A stretch of 38,103 nt of DNA from Bacillota bacterium (GTDB taxonomy: Bacteria > Bacillota > Clostridia > Lachnospirales > Lachnospiraceae), in assembly GCA_023437715.1 (NCBI GenBank), contig JAEZFK010000075.1, forward strand, positions 1 through 38,103, written 5' to 3'. Shown here in pieces: positions 26,365 through 33,960 of the stretch; position 1 is the stretch's first letter, and the number at the start of each line of letters is the position of its first letter. The position numbers were made by a program, and so were the translations under genes. The notes below the pieces were generated by a model, which did no database searches, was not told the DNA's origin, and saw only the letters and a list, made by a program, of their open reading frames with translations.

Positions 26365-26425
26365 GGCATGTTCTCCTTTTTCGTAAATTTACCTTATTCT
26401 ATATTAATGCAAAAATTAAAAAAAA

Positions 26426-26450
26426 GCAAGCGAGTATGGCACCCGCCTGC
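26426..26450 (-). terminator. Terminator of the sugar ATPase gene
   Basis: GCAAGCGAG (26426-26434) faces CCCGCCTGC (26442-26450), a nine-pair stem with two G-T pairs, followed on the minus strand by eight T residues. It lies 18 bp past the ATPase stop. Confidence 0.8.
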
Positions 26451-26467
26451 TTAAAAATTCATAAAAA

Positions 26468-27580
26468 TTAGTTTAAAACAACATTTTCTGTATCTTTATC
26501 AAATACATGGATCTTTGTTAAGTCAAGAGCAAGCTTGATGGTATCGCCAGGTCTTGCTGTTGTACGAGGATTTACTCTTGCGGTAAAGTTTACATCCTCT
26601 ACATCAAAGTATAAATAAACCTCTGCGCCTAACAGCTCGTAAACTCTGATGGTAGCTTCGATAACGCTCTCCTGAGACTTTGCAATGAAATCTTCCTCGT
26701 CATGTAAATCTTCCGGACGAATGCCTAAGACAACAGTCTTTCCAACATAGCCGGCGCCCTCTAACTTCTTAGCCTTTTCTTCTGGAAGAGCAATGGTATT
26801 TCCGCCGAAAGTAAGGGTTACATCGCTTCCTTTCTTTGCTACGGTTGCTTCGATTAAGTTCATCTGAGGAGCTCCGATAAATCCTGCAACGAACTTGTTT
26901 CCTGGCTTATCGTATAAGTTCTGAGGAGAATCTACCTGCTGGATAACGCCGTCTTTCATAACAACGATTCTGGTACCCAGGGTCATAGCCTCTGTCTGGT
27001 CATGTGTTACATAAACCATGGTTGCCTGAAGTCTCTGATGCAGCTTGGAGATTTCGATACGCATCTGGCCTCTCAGCTTTGCATCAAGGTTGGATAAAGG
27101 CTCATCCATTAAGAATACCTTAGGATTACGGACAATAGCACGTCCCATGGCAACACGCTGTCTCTGACCACCGGATAATGCCTTTGGCTTACGGTCTAAG
27201 AGATGCTCAAGGTCAAGGATTCTTGCGGCTTCATGAACCAGTTTATCGATCTCATCCTTTGGAGTTTTTCTAAGCTTTAAACCAAACGCCATATTGTCAA
27301 ATACGGTCATGTGAGGATACAGAGCATAGTTCTGGAATACCATCGCAATATCTCTGTCCTTTGGCTCAACATCATTCATTAATTTTCCGTCAATATAAAG
27401 TTCACCTGCAGAGATGTCTTCCAAACCTGCGATCATACGAAGGGTTGTTGATTTACCACAGCCGGAGGGTCCTACAAAAATAACAAACTCTCTGTCAGCA
27501 ATTTCCAAGTTAAAATCTTTAACCGCTTCAAATCCATTAGGGTATCTTTTGACAATGTTTTTCAGTGATAAACTGGCCAT
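26468..27580 (-). CDS. Shared sugar-ABC ATPase, MsmK/UgpC-type
   Basis: A 370-residue ATPase: Walker A GPSGCGKST (37-45), signature LSGGQRQRVAMGRAI, Walker B VFLMDEPLSNLD, followed by the OB/TOBE regulatory domain of CUT1 ATPases (VLGIRPEDLH). I start at MASLSLKN, because AGGAGGATTAGTAAA directly precedes it and the longer frame has no ribosome site. Genes of this type stand alone and serve several CUT1 importers; the importer at 13904-17106 lacks an ATPase and is a natural client. Its low-GC, simple codon use compared with neighbours fits high expression. Confidence 0.93.
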   Translation of the reverse strand: MASLSLKNIVKRYPNGFEAVKDFNLEIADREFVIFVGPSGCGKSTTLRMIAGLEDISAGELYIDGKLMNDVEPKDRDIAMVFQNYALYPHMTVFDNMAFGLKLRKTPKDEIDKLVHEAARILDLEHLLDRKPKALSGGQRQRVAMGRAIVRNPKVFLMDEPLSNLDAKLRGQMRIEISKLHQRLQATMVYVTHDQTEAMTLGTRIVVMKDGVIQQVDSPQNLYDKPGNKFVAGFIGAPQMNLIEATVAKKGSDVTLTFGGNTIALPEEKAKKLEGAGYVGKTVVLGIRPEDLHDEEDFIAKSQESVIEATIRVYELLGAEVYLYFDVEDVNFTARVNPRTTARPGDTIKLALDLTKIHVFDKDTENVVLN

Positions 27581-27842
27581 TTTACTAATCCTCCTAAAAA
27601 TAAATGTGTATTCTGTAATCTGAACCGGTCGCTTAGCAGCAGCGGCTCCCTCTTTATGGAACAATCATACATGAATTGTTTTTCTTTGACCATATTGCTA
27701 TTTACCAAAATCCTTTTGGGCCTTTTGGCTAATTTGTATACGGCCTAGAAAAAGTGATTGAAACGTCAAAATATCGTAAGACAGCCTTTATTATTTCTGT
27801 CTATATTCGATAGCCAGGGGCCGAAGCGCCTTCTTTTTGGTC
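27581..27842. other. Gene-free leader region of the sugar ATPase gene
   Basis: The gap 27581-27900 holds the terminator at 27843-27891 and a promoter region for the ATPase gene. I see a TATGAT box near 27665 on minus with only a weak -35 candidate, and a small CCAAAA/TTTTGG stem near 27706-27729. No gene and no recognisable riboswitch. Confidence 0.4.
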
Positions 27843-27891
27843 AAAAACCACAAGGCAGCGCCGGGGATTCCGACGCTGCCTTGTGGTTTTT
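27843..27891. terminator. Strong terminator after the methyltransferase gene
   Basis: An 18-bp perfect stem, AAAAACCACAAGGCAGCG (27843-27860) with its complement (27874-27891), ending in TTTTT in both directions. It lies 10 bp past the methyltransferase stop on the minus strand. Confidence 0.95.
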
Positions 27892-27900
27892 CCTATCGTT

Positions 27901-28485
27901 TTACTGTTTTCTCACCAGCACGTTCAGCCACCTTATGTCAGAATGACCGGAACGCACATCTTCTGTTTCCCAAAGCTTTATAATATCAAAACGATTGTTA
28001 TCTCTTAACAGCTCCGTCATGGAATCTGCCGTAAAATCACAGAAATACCGTTCTCCCCGGAATCCTTCAAAATCTCCAAGTTTAAAAGACATATAGAGAA
28101 TTCCTTTATCATTTAAGGCCCTTGCTATCTTTGTAAGAATGTCAGACAGTTCCTTTTTCGGAGTGTGAAGCAGTGATGCGCAGGCCCAGATTCCATCGAA
28201 AACATTGTCAAAATCCATTTCTTCATATGTCATCCGAAGCACTTCAAGGCCTGTGTGAATCTCCGCCAGCTGGCACATCTCCTCCGATGCGTCAAGGGGC
28301 GTCACATCATAACCCAGCTCATAGAAAGTCAGGCTGTCTCTGCCTGATCCGCAGCCTAAATCCAGGATGGTATCGCCTTCCTCCAGAAGATCAAGAAATT
28401 CTTTTATGATCCCCGACATATCCTGATTCACCGTTTCTTCAAATTCCTTTGCCGCATACTTATTATAATAGTCTATCGAGTCCAA
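27901..28485 (-). CDS. Class I SAM-dependent methyltransferase
   Basis: A 194-residue Rossmann-fold methyltransferase. Motif I is ILDLGCGSGRDS, the acidic end of strand 2 is PLDASEEM, and post-motif segments include GIWACASLLHTPKKEL. The substrate is unknown. The start is TTG at 28485, six bases after GGAGG; no better start is near. It follows the CvfB-like gene by 28 bp and closes a three-gene unit (thioesterase, CvfB-like, methyltransferase) with a strong terminator. Confidence 0.85.
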   Translation of the reverse strand: MDSIDYYNKYAAKEFEETVNQDMSGIIKEFLDLLEEGDTILDLGCGSGRDSLTFYELGYDVTPLDASEEMCQLAEIHTGLEVLRMTYEEMDFDNVFDGIWACASLLHTPKKELSDILTKIARALNDKGILYMSFKLGDFEGFRGERYFCDFTADSMTELLRDNNRFDIIKLWETEDVRSGHSDIRWLNVLVRKQ

Positions 28486-28513
28486 AATAATCCTCCTGTT
28501 ATCCGCTTACCCG

Positions 28514-29353
28514 CTATTTGATTGCTTCAATTTTGTTTTCCGTTATCCTGATTTTTCCTTCTTTTAAAAGATGTCCTACCGCCCTCTTAAAAGCGTTTTT
28601 GCTCATGGAAAACTCCCGCTTGATGATCTCCGGCTCCGCCTTATCCGTAAAGGGCAGGCTGCCTCCAAACTGTGTTTCAATGATTTCAAAAACCAGAGCG
28701 GAATCCGTATCCATCTGAATATAAGCTTTCTGCCTTGGGCTTAAATCCAGCTTTCCATCCTCCCTTACCTTTGTGACCCTTGCCGTTATTTCGTCGCCTT
28801 CCCTGTAATTTTCAAAAACCTCTTTCTTAGGGATCAAACCGTAAAACTTATTGTCTACCGCCACAAATGCTCCCAGATTGTCATTAATTTCATAAATGAT
28901 TCCGGTCACCTGGTCATCCTTTTTATAGGGCGACTGATTGCTCATGTGGGAATATACCCGCATGGTAGCCGCCAGACGCTTGCTCTTATCAATGTACAAG
29001 GCAACCAGCACCTTTTCTCCCGGACGAACCTTATGGGTCTGCTCCTTAAAAGGAAGCAGCAGATCCTTTTCAAGCCCCATATCCAGAAATGCGCCGATTT
29101 TTCCTGCCTCTTTTACGTTAAGTACAGCCGTTTCCCCTACCTGGAGCTTGGGAACGGCAGTGGTGGCGATCAGACGGTCCTCAGAATCCTTATAAATGAA
29201 TACAGTTACCTTGTCTCCCGGCCCCGTGCCCTCAGGAACCTGCTTTTTAGGAAGCAGAACCGATACCTCGCTCCCGGCTTCCTCTCCTACGTACACGCCG
29301 AACTCCTTGACCCTCTGGACCACAAGGGTCTGCATCTTTCCTAATTCTATCAT
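28514..29353 (-). CDS. CvfB/YitL-like S1 RNA-binding protein
   Basis: A 279-residue protein made of S1-type OB folds (VKEFGVYVGEEAGSEVSVLL, KEAGKIGAFLDMGLEKDLLL, INDNLGAFVAVDNKFYGLIP). A C-terminal winged helix follows (FSMSKNAFKRAVGHLLKEGK). Length and layout match CvfB/YitL, which in staphylococci affects virulence-gene expression through RNA binding. I chose the ATG at 29353 with GAGGAAGTAAA in front; a longer frame would run into the thioesterase gene. One base separates it from the thioesterase stop. Confidence 0.88.
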   Translation of the reverse strand: MIELGKMQTLVVQRVKEFGVYVGEEAGSEVSVLLPKKQVPEGTGPGDKVTVFIYKDSEDRLIATTAVPKLQVGETAVLNVKEAGKIGAFLDMGLEKDLLLPFKEQTHKVRPGEKVLVALYIDKSKRLAATMRVYSHMSNQSPYKKDDQVTGIIYEINDNLGAFVAVDNKFYGLIPKKEVFENYREGDEITARVTKVREDGKLDLSPRQKAYIQMDTDSALVFEIIETQFGGSLPFTDKAEPEIIKREFSMSKNAFKRAVGHLLKEGKIRITENKIEAIK

Positions 29354-29354
29354 T

Positions 29355-30080
29355 TTACTTCCTCTCCGCCCTTCCCTGCAGCCAGATGACAGCATAGGCC
29401 GTTCCCTGCTCATCACATAGGGAAACGGTATATCCTTCCTCCGTCCTGGTCACCCGGGGATAAACTGAATCTCCAAAGACTGCCGCTTTTTTGTACTCCA
29501 CTCGCAGTTCCGTAACTTCCTCCAAATCCGGAAGTACTTCCCTGGCAATCTCCACATATTTTGCATTGTTGACATGATGGTTGGTGTCAATGTGATGCTT
29601 TCCAACCGTTACAGGCTCCTCCTCCGTAAACTTCTCCGGTATTAAAATCCTGCGGGGCGCATAATCCATGGAAAGCGGTTCCTCTAAGGCAGCGATATAG
29701 CCCTTAATGTCATCCGGTTCGATCTTCACCGGCCTCCCCTTTTCTGTGTCAAATAAAAACCACACCGAGTTGGCCCTCACCAGATATTCTCCTGCCTCGT
29801 TGCAGATGGTGAAGTTCCGGTATCCGTAAAAGCCCTTGAAATCATAGGGCCAGGTACCGATTACGATTTTCTCACCCAGCACCGGATAACGGTCTATGAC
29901 AATCTGCCAGGAGGAAAGCCACCAGGCCTTATTCCGATCCGCCAGATAGGAAATCCCCAGGCCGTTGTCCTCAGACTGAAACGTAGAGCTGTCCTGAAGA
30001 TAATTCATGATGCCCGTCAATGTCAGTTTCCCATACTCATCCGTCTCACTGTAGCGGACCCTGCTGCCAAAAGTATACAT
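29355..30080 (-). CDS. Acyl-ACP thioesterase
   Basis: A 241-residue double hot-dog protein. The N-terminal half (VRYSETDEYGKLTLTGIMNY, SWQIVIDRYP) and the second half (HHIDTNHHVNNAKYVEIARE) carry the HxDxNxHxNN active-site signature of plant FatA-type and bacterial acyl-ACP thioesterases. It would release fatty acids from acyl carrier protein in the cytoplasm. It is the first gene of its unit, with GAGAGGTGAAGA before the ATG and its own consensus-like promoter. Confidence 0.92.
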   Translation of the reverse strand: MYTFGSRVRYSETDEYGKLTLTGIMNYLQDSSTFQSEDNGLGISYLADRNKAWWLSSWQIVIDRYPVLGEKIVIGTWPYDFKGFYGYRNFTICNEAGEYLVRANSVWFLFDTEKGRPVKIEPDDIKGYIAALEEPLSMDYAPRRILIPEKFTEEEPVTVGKHHIDTNHHVNNAKYVEIAREVLPDLEEVTELRVEYKKAAVFGDSVYPRVTRTEEGYTVSLCDEQGTAYAVIWLQGRAERK

Positions 30081-30108
30081 TCTTCACCTCTCATCAAAAT
30101 TATATAAC

Positions 30109-30137
30109 ATTATAAAGCATTTTCATGCTCTTGTCCA
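30109..30137 (-). promoter_or_regulatory. Promoter of the thioesterase operon
   Basis: On the minus strand, TGGACA (30132-30137), 17 nt, TATAAT (30109-30114), 28 bp ahead of the ATG. Confidence 0.75.
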
Positions 30138-30200
30138 GATAAACTCAAGAACCTTATGCTTTCATTCACGAAAAATATCCAAAAATTTCCGGTACGAAAA

Positions 30201-30225
30201 AAACGGAACCTAAATGGTTCCGTTT
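30201..30225 (-). terminator. Terminator of the first tRNA-Gln gene
   Basis: AAACGGAACC (30201-30210) and GGTTCCGTTT (30216-30225) form a perfect 10-bp stem, followed on the minus strand by a run of seven T. It begins 5 bp after the tRNA. Confidence 0.9.
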
Positions 30226-30230
30226 CAGAC

Positions 30231-30302
30231 TGGGCTACAAGGATTCGAACCTTGAAAATGACGGAGTCAGAGTCCGTTGCCTTACCATTTGGCGATAGCC
30301 CA
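30231..30302 (-). tRNA. tRNA-Gln (anticodon CTG), copy 1
   Basis: A cloverleaf on the minus strand: acceptor TGGGCTA/TAGCCCA, D arm GCC/GGC, anticodon arm ACGGA-CTCTGAC-TCCGT with anticodon CTG, T arm CAAGG-TTCGAAT-CCTTG. The CCA end is not encoded. At 72 nt it is one base longer than copy 2: the variable loop reads CATTTT instead of CATTT. All stems pair. Confidence 0.95.
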
Positions 30303-30319
30303 TCACTACAACGAGATTT

Positions 30320-30348
30320 ATTATATCTGATGTTCTAAAAACTGTCAA
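30320..30348 (-). promoter_or_regulatory. Consensus promoter of tRNA-Gln copy 1
   Basis: On the minus strand, TTGACA (30343-30348), 17 nt, TATAAT (30320-30325): twelve of twelve consensus positions. It lies 17 bp before the tRNA. Confidence 0.9.
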
Positions 30349-30466
30349 GCATTTTTTCCAAATATTTCTTACCCTTTAAATTCCAGTTGTTTTATATACA
30401 ATTTAATTTTAGATGGTATTTAATTTTTATTTTTCATAATGTTTAAAAAATAAAAAAAGCTTCAAC

Positions 30467-30485
30467 TTTCCTGTTAATCAGGAAA
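30467..30485 (-). terminator. Probable terminator of tRNA-Gln copy 2
   Basis: TTTCCTG (30467-30473) and CAGGAAA (30479-30485) form a 7-bp stem. A T-rich stretch (TTTTTTTATTTTTT) begins eight bases further on the minus strand, a looser arrangement than for copy 1. Confidence 0.55.
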
Positions 30486-30506
30486 ATCAAAACTCTAAAA
30501 TGAAAC

Positions 30507-30577
30507 TGGGCTACAAGGATTCGAACCTTGAAATGACGGAGTCAGAGTCCGTTGCCTTACCATTTGGCGATAGCCCA
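30507..30577 (-). tRNA. tRNA-Gln (anticodon CTG), copy 2
   Basis: A 71-nt cloverleaf identical to copy 1 except for a standard five-base variable loop (CATTT). Anticodon loop CTCTGAC, anticodon CTG; CCA is not encoded. It is transcribed first of the two tandem genes but from a separate promoter. Confidence 0.96.
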
Positions 30578-30593
30578 TCAACGCAACGAATGT

Positions 30594-30622
30594 ATTATAC
30601 TATAGCTTTTCTATGGGGTCAA
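30594..30622 (-). promoter_or_regulatory. Promoter of tRNA-Gln copy 2
   Basis: On the minus strand, TTGACC (30617-30622), 17 nt, TATAAT (30594-30599). It ends 16 bp before the tRNA and begins 35 bp after the anti-sigma factor gene. Confidence 0.85.
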
Positions 30623-30656
30623 GCACTTTTTTTATTTTTTAGGAAAGCCAAAGGCA

Positions 30657-32099
30657 TCAGGAAGAGCTTCCTGCTGTCGTCTGCCCTTCCTGTCCTCCGG
30701 ATGTATGGATTTCCGTCTCCTGACTTCCTGTCGTGCTTTCGGACGGCGCCGTACTGGAGGGCGCCGTCTGTTCTGTTTCCTTTATATCTTCACTTTCATC
30801 CTCATCAGCCGCAGGGTCCGCATTTCCCTCTCCGATCACCGGTGTTTCAAATACTCCGGTAACCGTGGTCTGCCTGCCGATCTTCGGGGAAATTCCTCCT
30901 AAGACAAAGGTATATTCCGTATCTCCGGAAAGCCCTGCCACCTCAATTTCACAGGAATCAGAAGCCGTATCCCCCACCTTGGCGGAATAGGTGTTTCCAT
31001 CCTCATCCTTTACGGAAACCGTTGGATTCTTCCATTTCACCTTGGTTTTAAAATGAACCGTGACAACTCCGTCGTCGTAGTCCACATAATCAATTTTAAT
31101 ATTCTCCGTTGACACTACAGGCTGTTCCGTAGTGGCTTCTTCCGTAGCTCCGGAAGTGGCTGCAGTGGGCTGGGTCTGGGAGGGCGGGGTCTGAGATGAA
31201 GTCTGCTCCGCCGAGGACGAAACCGCCTCCGTAGAAGATTCCTCTGCCACAGTTGTCTGCCCTGTGGTCTCCGGCCCGGAAGTAGTTGCAGGCTGGGTTC
31301 TGGTCTCCTCAACGGTTTCCTCCGTCACTCCGGTTTTTCCGCCTACCGCGTAGGAACGCTCCGTAATGACCTTTGCAATCTCTTCCATAGTAAGAGGCGC
31401 CAGCTCCTTCATATCCTCCATGGTAAGAGAGGAATTCTGCGCGATCAGTTCCTTTAAGAAGTAAGCCTTTCCATAGGAAATACCATACTCCTTTGCCAGC
31501 TGTTTTACCTGGTCCTCTTCAATGACCTGCTGGTCATACACCACGGCTTTCAGCTTTTTTTCCTCCAGGGTGTTCTTTATATCGCTTACCACTGCTGTGC
31601 GCAGGCTGGAAGCCTTGCTGATGCTGTCATTGGATACTGTGACGAGAATGGCATTGTCCAAGTCATTTAAATAACCGTTGGTCACCATGGAACCGATGAC
31701 CGCATTTACGGCAACCTTTAAATCCACGCCCTTTAAATCCATATCCTCCATGATCTTTTCCGCATCGTCATTGAGGGCTTCTGCCGACAGAACCTTGTTC
31801 TTCTTATTTACAGACAGCTCCACGCTGGGATTTACATCGATCCCGATGACCGAGTCCACCTTTCCGTTCCGGTACGTATAGGCTCCTCCCGCCAAAACCA
31901 CCATGCACAGGCAGGCGGCGACCAAGGTGCCGATCACCTGCCGCCGTATAGTGAAAATGGTTCTGGAAGTCTCTTCCTTTATCTGCGGAGTGCTCAAATC
32001 GATCTTATCCAAAACATCAGGAGTCAAGTCCATGACCGCAGACTTTAAGCAGGCTTTAATTTCTTTTCTATTCAATTGTCTGCGTTTTAAATTCGCCAT
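30657..32099 (-). CDS. RsgI-like transmembrane anti-sigma factor
   Basis: A 480-residue single-pass membrane protein. A cytoplasmic N-terminus of about 54 residues is followed by one helix (about 55-73) and the RsgI-type juxtamembrane domain with IGIDVNPSVELSVN. N90-P91 corresponds to the Asn-Pro pair at which RsgI proteins are reported to cut themselves. A Thr/Ser/Glu/Gln-rich linker and a fibronectin-III-like fold (VVTVHFKTKVKW to GLSGDTEYTFVLGG) follow, and a second low-complexity tail ends the protein. It should hold the ECF sigma factor encoded 7 bp upstream at the membrane until an outside signal is sensed. No carbohydrate-binding domain is visible, unlike RsgI of cellulolytic clostridia. 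Confidence 0.85.
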   Translation of the reverse strand: MANLKRRQLNRKEIKACLKSAVMDLTPDVLDKIDLSTPQIKEETSRTIFTIRRQVIGTLVAACLCMVVLAGGAYTYRNGKVDSVIGIDVNPSVELSVNKKNKVLSAEALNDDAEKIMEDMDLKGVDLKVAVNAVIGSMVTNGYLNDLDNAILVTVSNDSISKASSLRTAVVSDIKNTLEEKKLKAVVYDQQVIEEDQVKQLAKEYGISYGKAYFLKELIAQNSSLTMEDMKELAPLTMEEIAKVITERSYAVGGKTGVTEETVEETRTQPATTSGPETTGQTTVAEESSTEAVSSSAEQTSSQTPPSQTQPTAATSGATEEATTEQPVVSTENIKIDYVDYDDGVVTVHFKTKVKWKNPTVSVKDEDGNTYSAKVGDTASDSCEIEVAGLSGDTEYTFVLGGISPKIGRQTTVTGVFETPVIGEGNADPAADEDESEDIKETEQTAPSSTAPSESTTGSQETEIHTSGGQEGQTTAGSSS

Positions 32100-32106
32100 A
32101 GAAAGC

Positions 32107-32688
32107 TTACTCCTCTCTTAAATAATTTTCCAGTTTTTTCATTGCCCGGTTATATCTGGAAAGAGCTGTAGCCAAAGGGATATTAAGGCTGGCGGCAATT
32201 TCTCTGTGCTTCATGCCCGCGGAAGTATGAAGCAGTACGATTTCCCGTTCCTCTTCCTTAAGGATTTCAAGCGCGGCAAGAAGCACCATCTTATCCGCAG
32301 CCATCTCGATCTCCGGGCAGACTTCTCCCGTCTCCATCCCCGTTAAATCATCTAAAGTCACATCCGAATCATGCTTTTGCTCCCGGAATTTCATATAACA
32401 TAAATTCCGTGCAATGGTAAACATCCACGCCAAGGGCTTCCCCTGGGATTTGTAGCCTGATGCAGAAGTCCATATCTTCAAATATACCTCCTGCATGATC
32501 TCCTCCGCATCCTGGGGATTCTTGACAATGGACAGAATAAAGCTGTACATTGTCCGGTCCGTATTCTGATATAACTGCCGAAAGGCCTCCTGGTCCCCGT
32601 TGGCAACCTTTTTAAGAAGCGCTTCGTCGCTTAAACGGCCGTAATTTTCTTTCGGCCCGTCAAGGCTCATCAATCCCATAAATAACAT
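32107..32688 (-). CDS. ECF-type RNA polymerase sigma factor
   Basis: A 193-residue sigma-70 family protein with region 2 (DAEEIMQEVYLKIW, preceded by FRQLYQNTDRTMYSF) and region 4 (EREIVLLHTSAGMKHREIAA, ATALSRYNRAMKKL). It is transcribed with the RsgI-like anti-sigma gene and should direct the genes of that signalling pathway, commonly including its own operon. Several ATG codons lie close together at the start (residues 1, 4, 7); GAAAGGAAAT sits before the first. The target promoter was not identified in the 76-bp upstream gap. Confidence 0.92.
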   Translation of the reverse strand: MLFMGLMSLDGPKENYGRLSDEALLKKVANGDQEAFRQLYQNTDRTMYSFILSIVKNPQDAEEIMQEVYLKIWTSASGYKSQGKPLAWMFTIARNLCYMKFREQKHDSDVTLDDLTGMETGEVCPEIEMAADKMVLLAALEILKEEEREIVLLHTSAGMKHREIAASLNIPLATALSRYNRAMKKLENYLREE

Positions 32689-32764
32689 GGATCAGATTTC
32701 CTTTCTATTAGGTTAATGCGGAATACTGTCATCTTATTGCATAATATGGAAAATTTTTATTTCC

Positions 32765-33943
32765 TTATTTTTCCACCCCAAAACCGCTTTCCGCCGTAAT
32801 GACCAGACAGCATCGTTTATCCTTCTCAGTTACTTTCCCAGTAATTTCTTCCTTTAACCATTCCCGTTTCTTCCTGTCATACTCCCTTGGCACTACCAGA
32901 TCAAAAATCAGATTGATCTGATCGACCCCCTCTATCATACGAAAATCGTGAAAAGAAATCCTGGGATCTATTTCCCTTAAAACATTTTCAACCATACATC
33001 CGAATTCCATGACCCTGGAATCCTTTGTTTCCACCGGGTCCATGTGGATCACCAGAAATATTCCGAATTTTCTTAAAGCTTCCCTTTCAATCCTGTCAAT
33101 GACCTCATGGGATACCTCCACATTCACGTCATTGGGCACCTCCGCATGAATGGAGGCCATGCGCTTGGAGGGGCCGTAATTATGAACGATCAGGTCGTGG
33201 CTCCCTACAATCCCTTCATAGCTTTCCACAAACTCCGTGATCTCATCATATAACTTGGCGTCAATCGGTTCGCCGATCAGGGGAGAAAGGGTATCCTTTG
33301 CAATGCTCACCCCGGCCCACATGACAATAAGAGAAACAATAAGTCCCACAATCCCGTCAATGTTAAGCCCCCAAATACCGTAAACTATGACCGAAAGCAT
33401 GGTGGAGGAGGTTGTGATCACATCTCCCATGGAATCCGCTGCCGTGGCCTTCATGACCGCAGAATGCACCCGGTTTCCCAGGATATTGTTAAACCGCCCC
33501 AGCCACAGCTTTACTCCGATGGAAAGAAGCAGAACCACAACGGATGCGGCCCGAAACGTCATTTCCTCCGGGTGAAAAACCTTTTCCAGTGAGGTTTTAA
33601 AAAGGGTAAAGCCCACCTGTATGACTAAGCACGCCACGATAAAGGCGGCAATGTATTCCAGCCTGCCATGACCAAAGGGGTGGTCCTCATCCTCCGGCTT
33701 CCCAGCCATTTTCACCCCTACAAATCCAACGATGGAAGAAGCTGCATCCGAAAGATTGTTAAAGGCATCTGCCATTACGGAAATACTGCCCACCAAAAGC
33801 CCCATGAAAAGCTTTGCACTGAACAGGACCACATTGCAGCAAATTCCCACCGTGCTGGCCATGAGTCCATACCTTGTCCGCACCTGCGCATCATCCGTAT
33901 TTTTATAATCCCTGACAAATGTCTTCACTAAAAAATCAGTCAT
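32765..33943 (-). CDS. Cation diffusion facilitator (CDF) family metal transporter
   Basis: A 392-residue divalent-metal/proton antiporter. Six membrane helices are followed by a cytoplasmic metal-binding domain and a further C-terminal extension. Metal-site segments are MADAFNNLSDA in TM2 (D59 with N63 at the +4 place) and AADSMGD in TM5; HPFGHGRLEY sits in the connecting loop. DAFNNLSDA marks a CDF branch with Asn in place of the second TM2 Asp, so the metal (Zn, Mn or Fe) is uncertain. I start at MTDFLV (33943), directly after AAAGGAGTGCT. It is last in the aminotransferase-VanZ-truA unit, 17 bp after truA. Confidence 0.93.
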   Translation of the reverse strand: MTDFLVKTFVRDYKNTDDAQVRTRYGLMASTVGICCNVVLFSAKLFMGLLVGSISVMADAFNNLSDAASSIVGFVGVKMAGKPEDEDHPFGHGRLEYIAAFIVACLVIQVGFTLFKTSLEKVFHPEEMTFRAASVVVLLLSIGVKLWLGRFNNILGNRVHSAVMKATAADSMGDVITTSSTMLSVIVYGIWGLNIDGIVGLIVSLIVMWAGVSIAKDTLSPLIGEPIDAKLYDEITEFVESYEGIVGSHDLIVHNYGPSKRMASIHAEVPNDVNVEVSHEVIDRIEREALRKFGIFLVIHMDPVETKDSRVMEFGCMVENVLREIDPRISFHDFRMIEGVDQINLIFDLVVPREYDRKKREWLKEEITGKVTEKDKRCCLVITAESGFGVEK

Positions 33944-33960
33944 AGCACTCCTTTCTCCCA

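Noticed and set aside
27581..27842. Riboswitch ahead of the sugar ATPase gene
   Set aside because: Only a small stem and a promoter-like region are visible; no known aptamer motif was recognised.
30657..32688. SigI-RsgI pair for polysaccharide sensing
   Set aside because: The sigma factor has the two-region ECF layout, and the outer part of the anti-sigma factor shows no carbohydrate-binding module.
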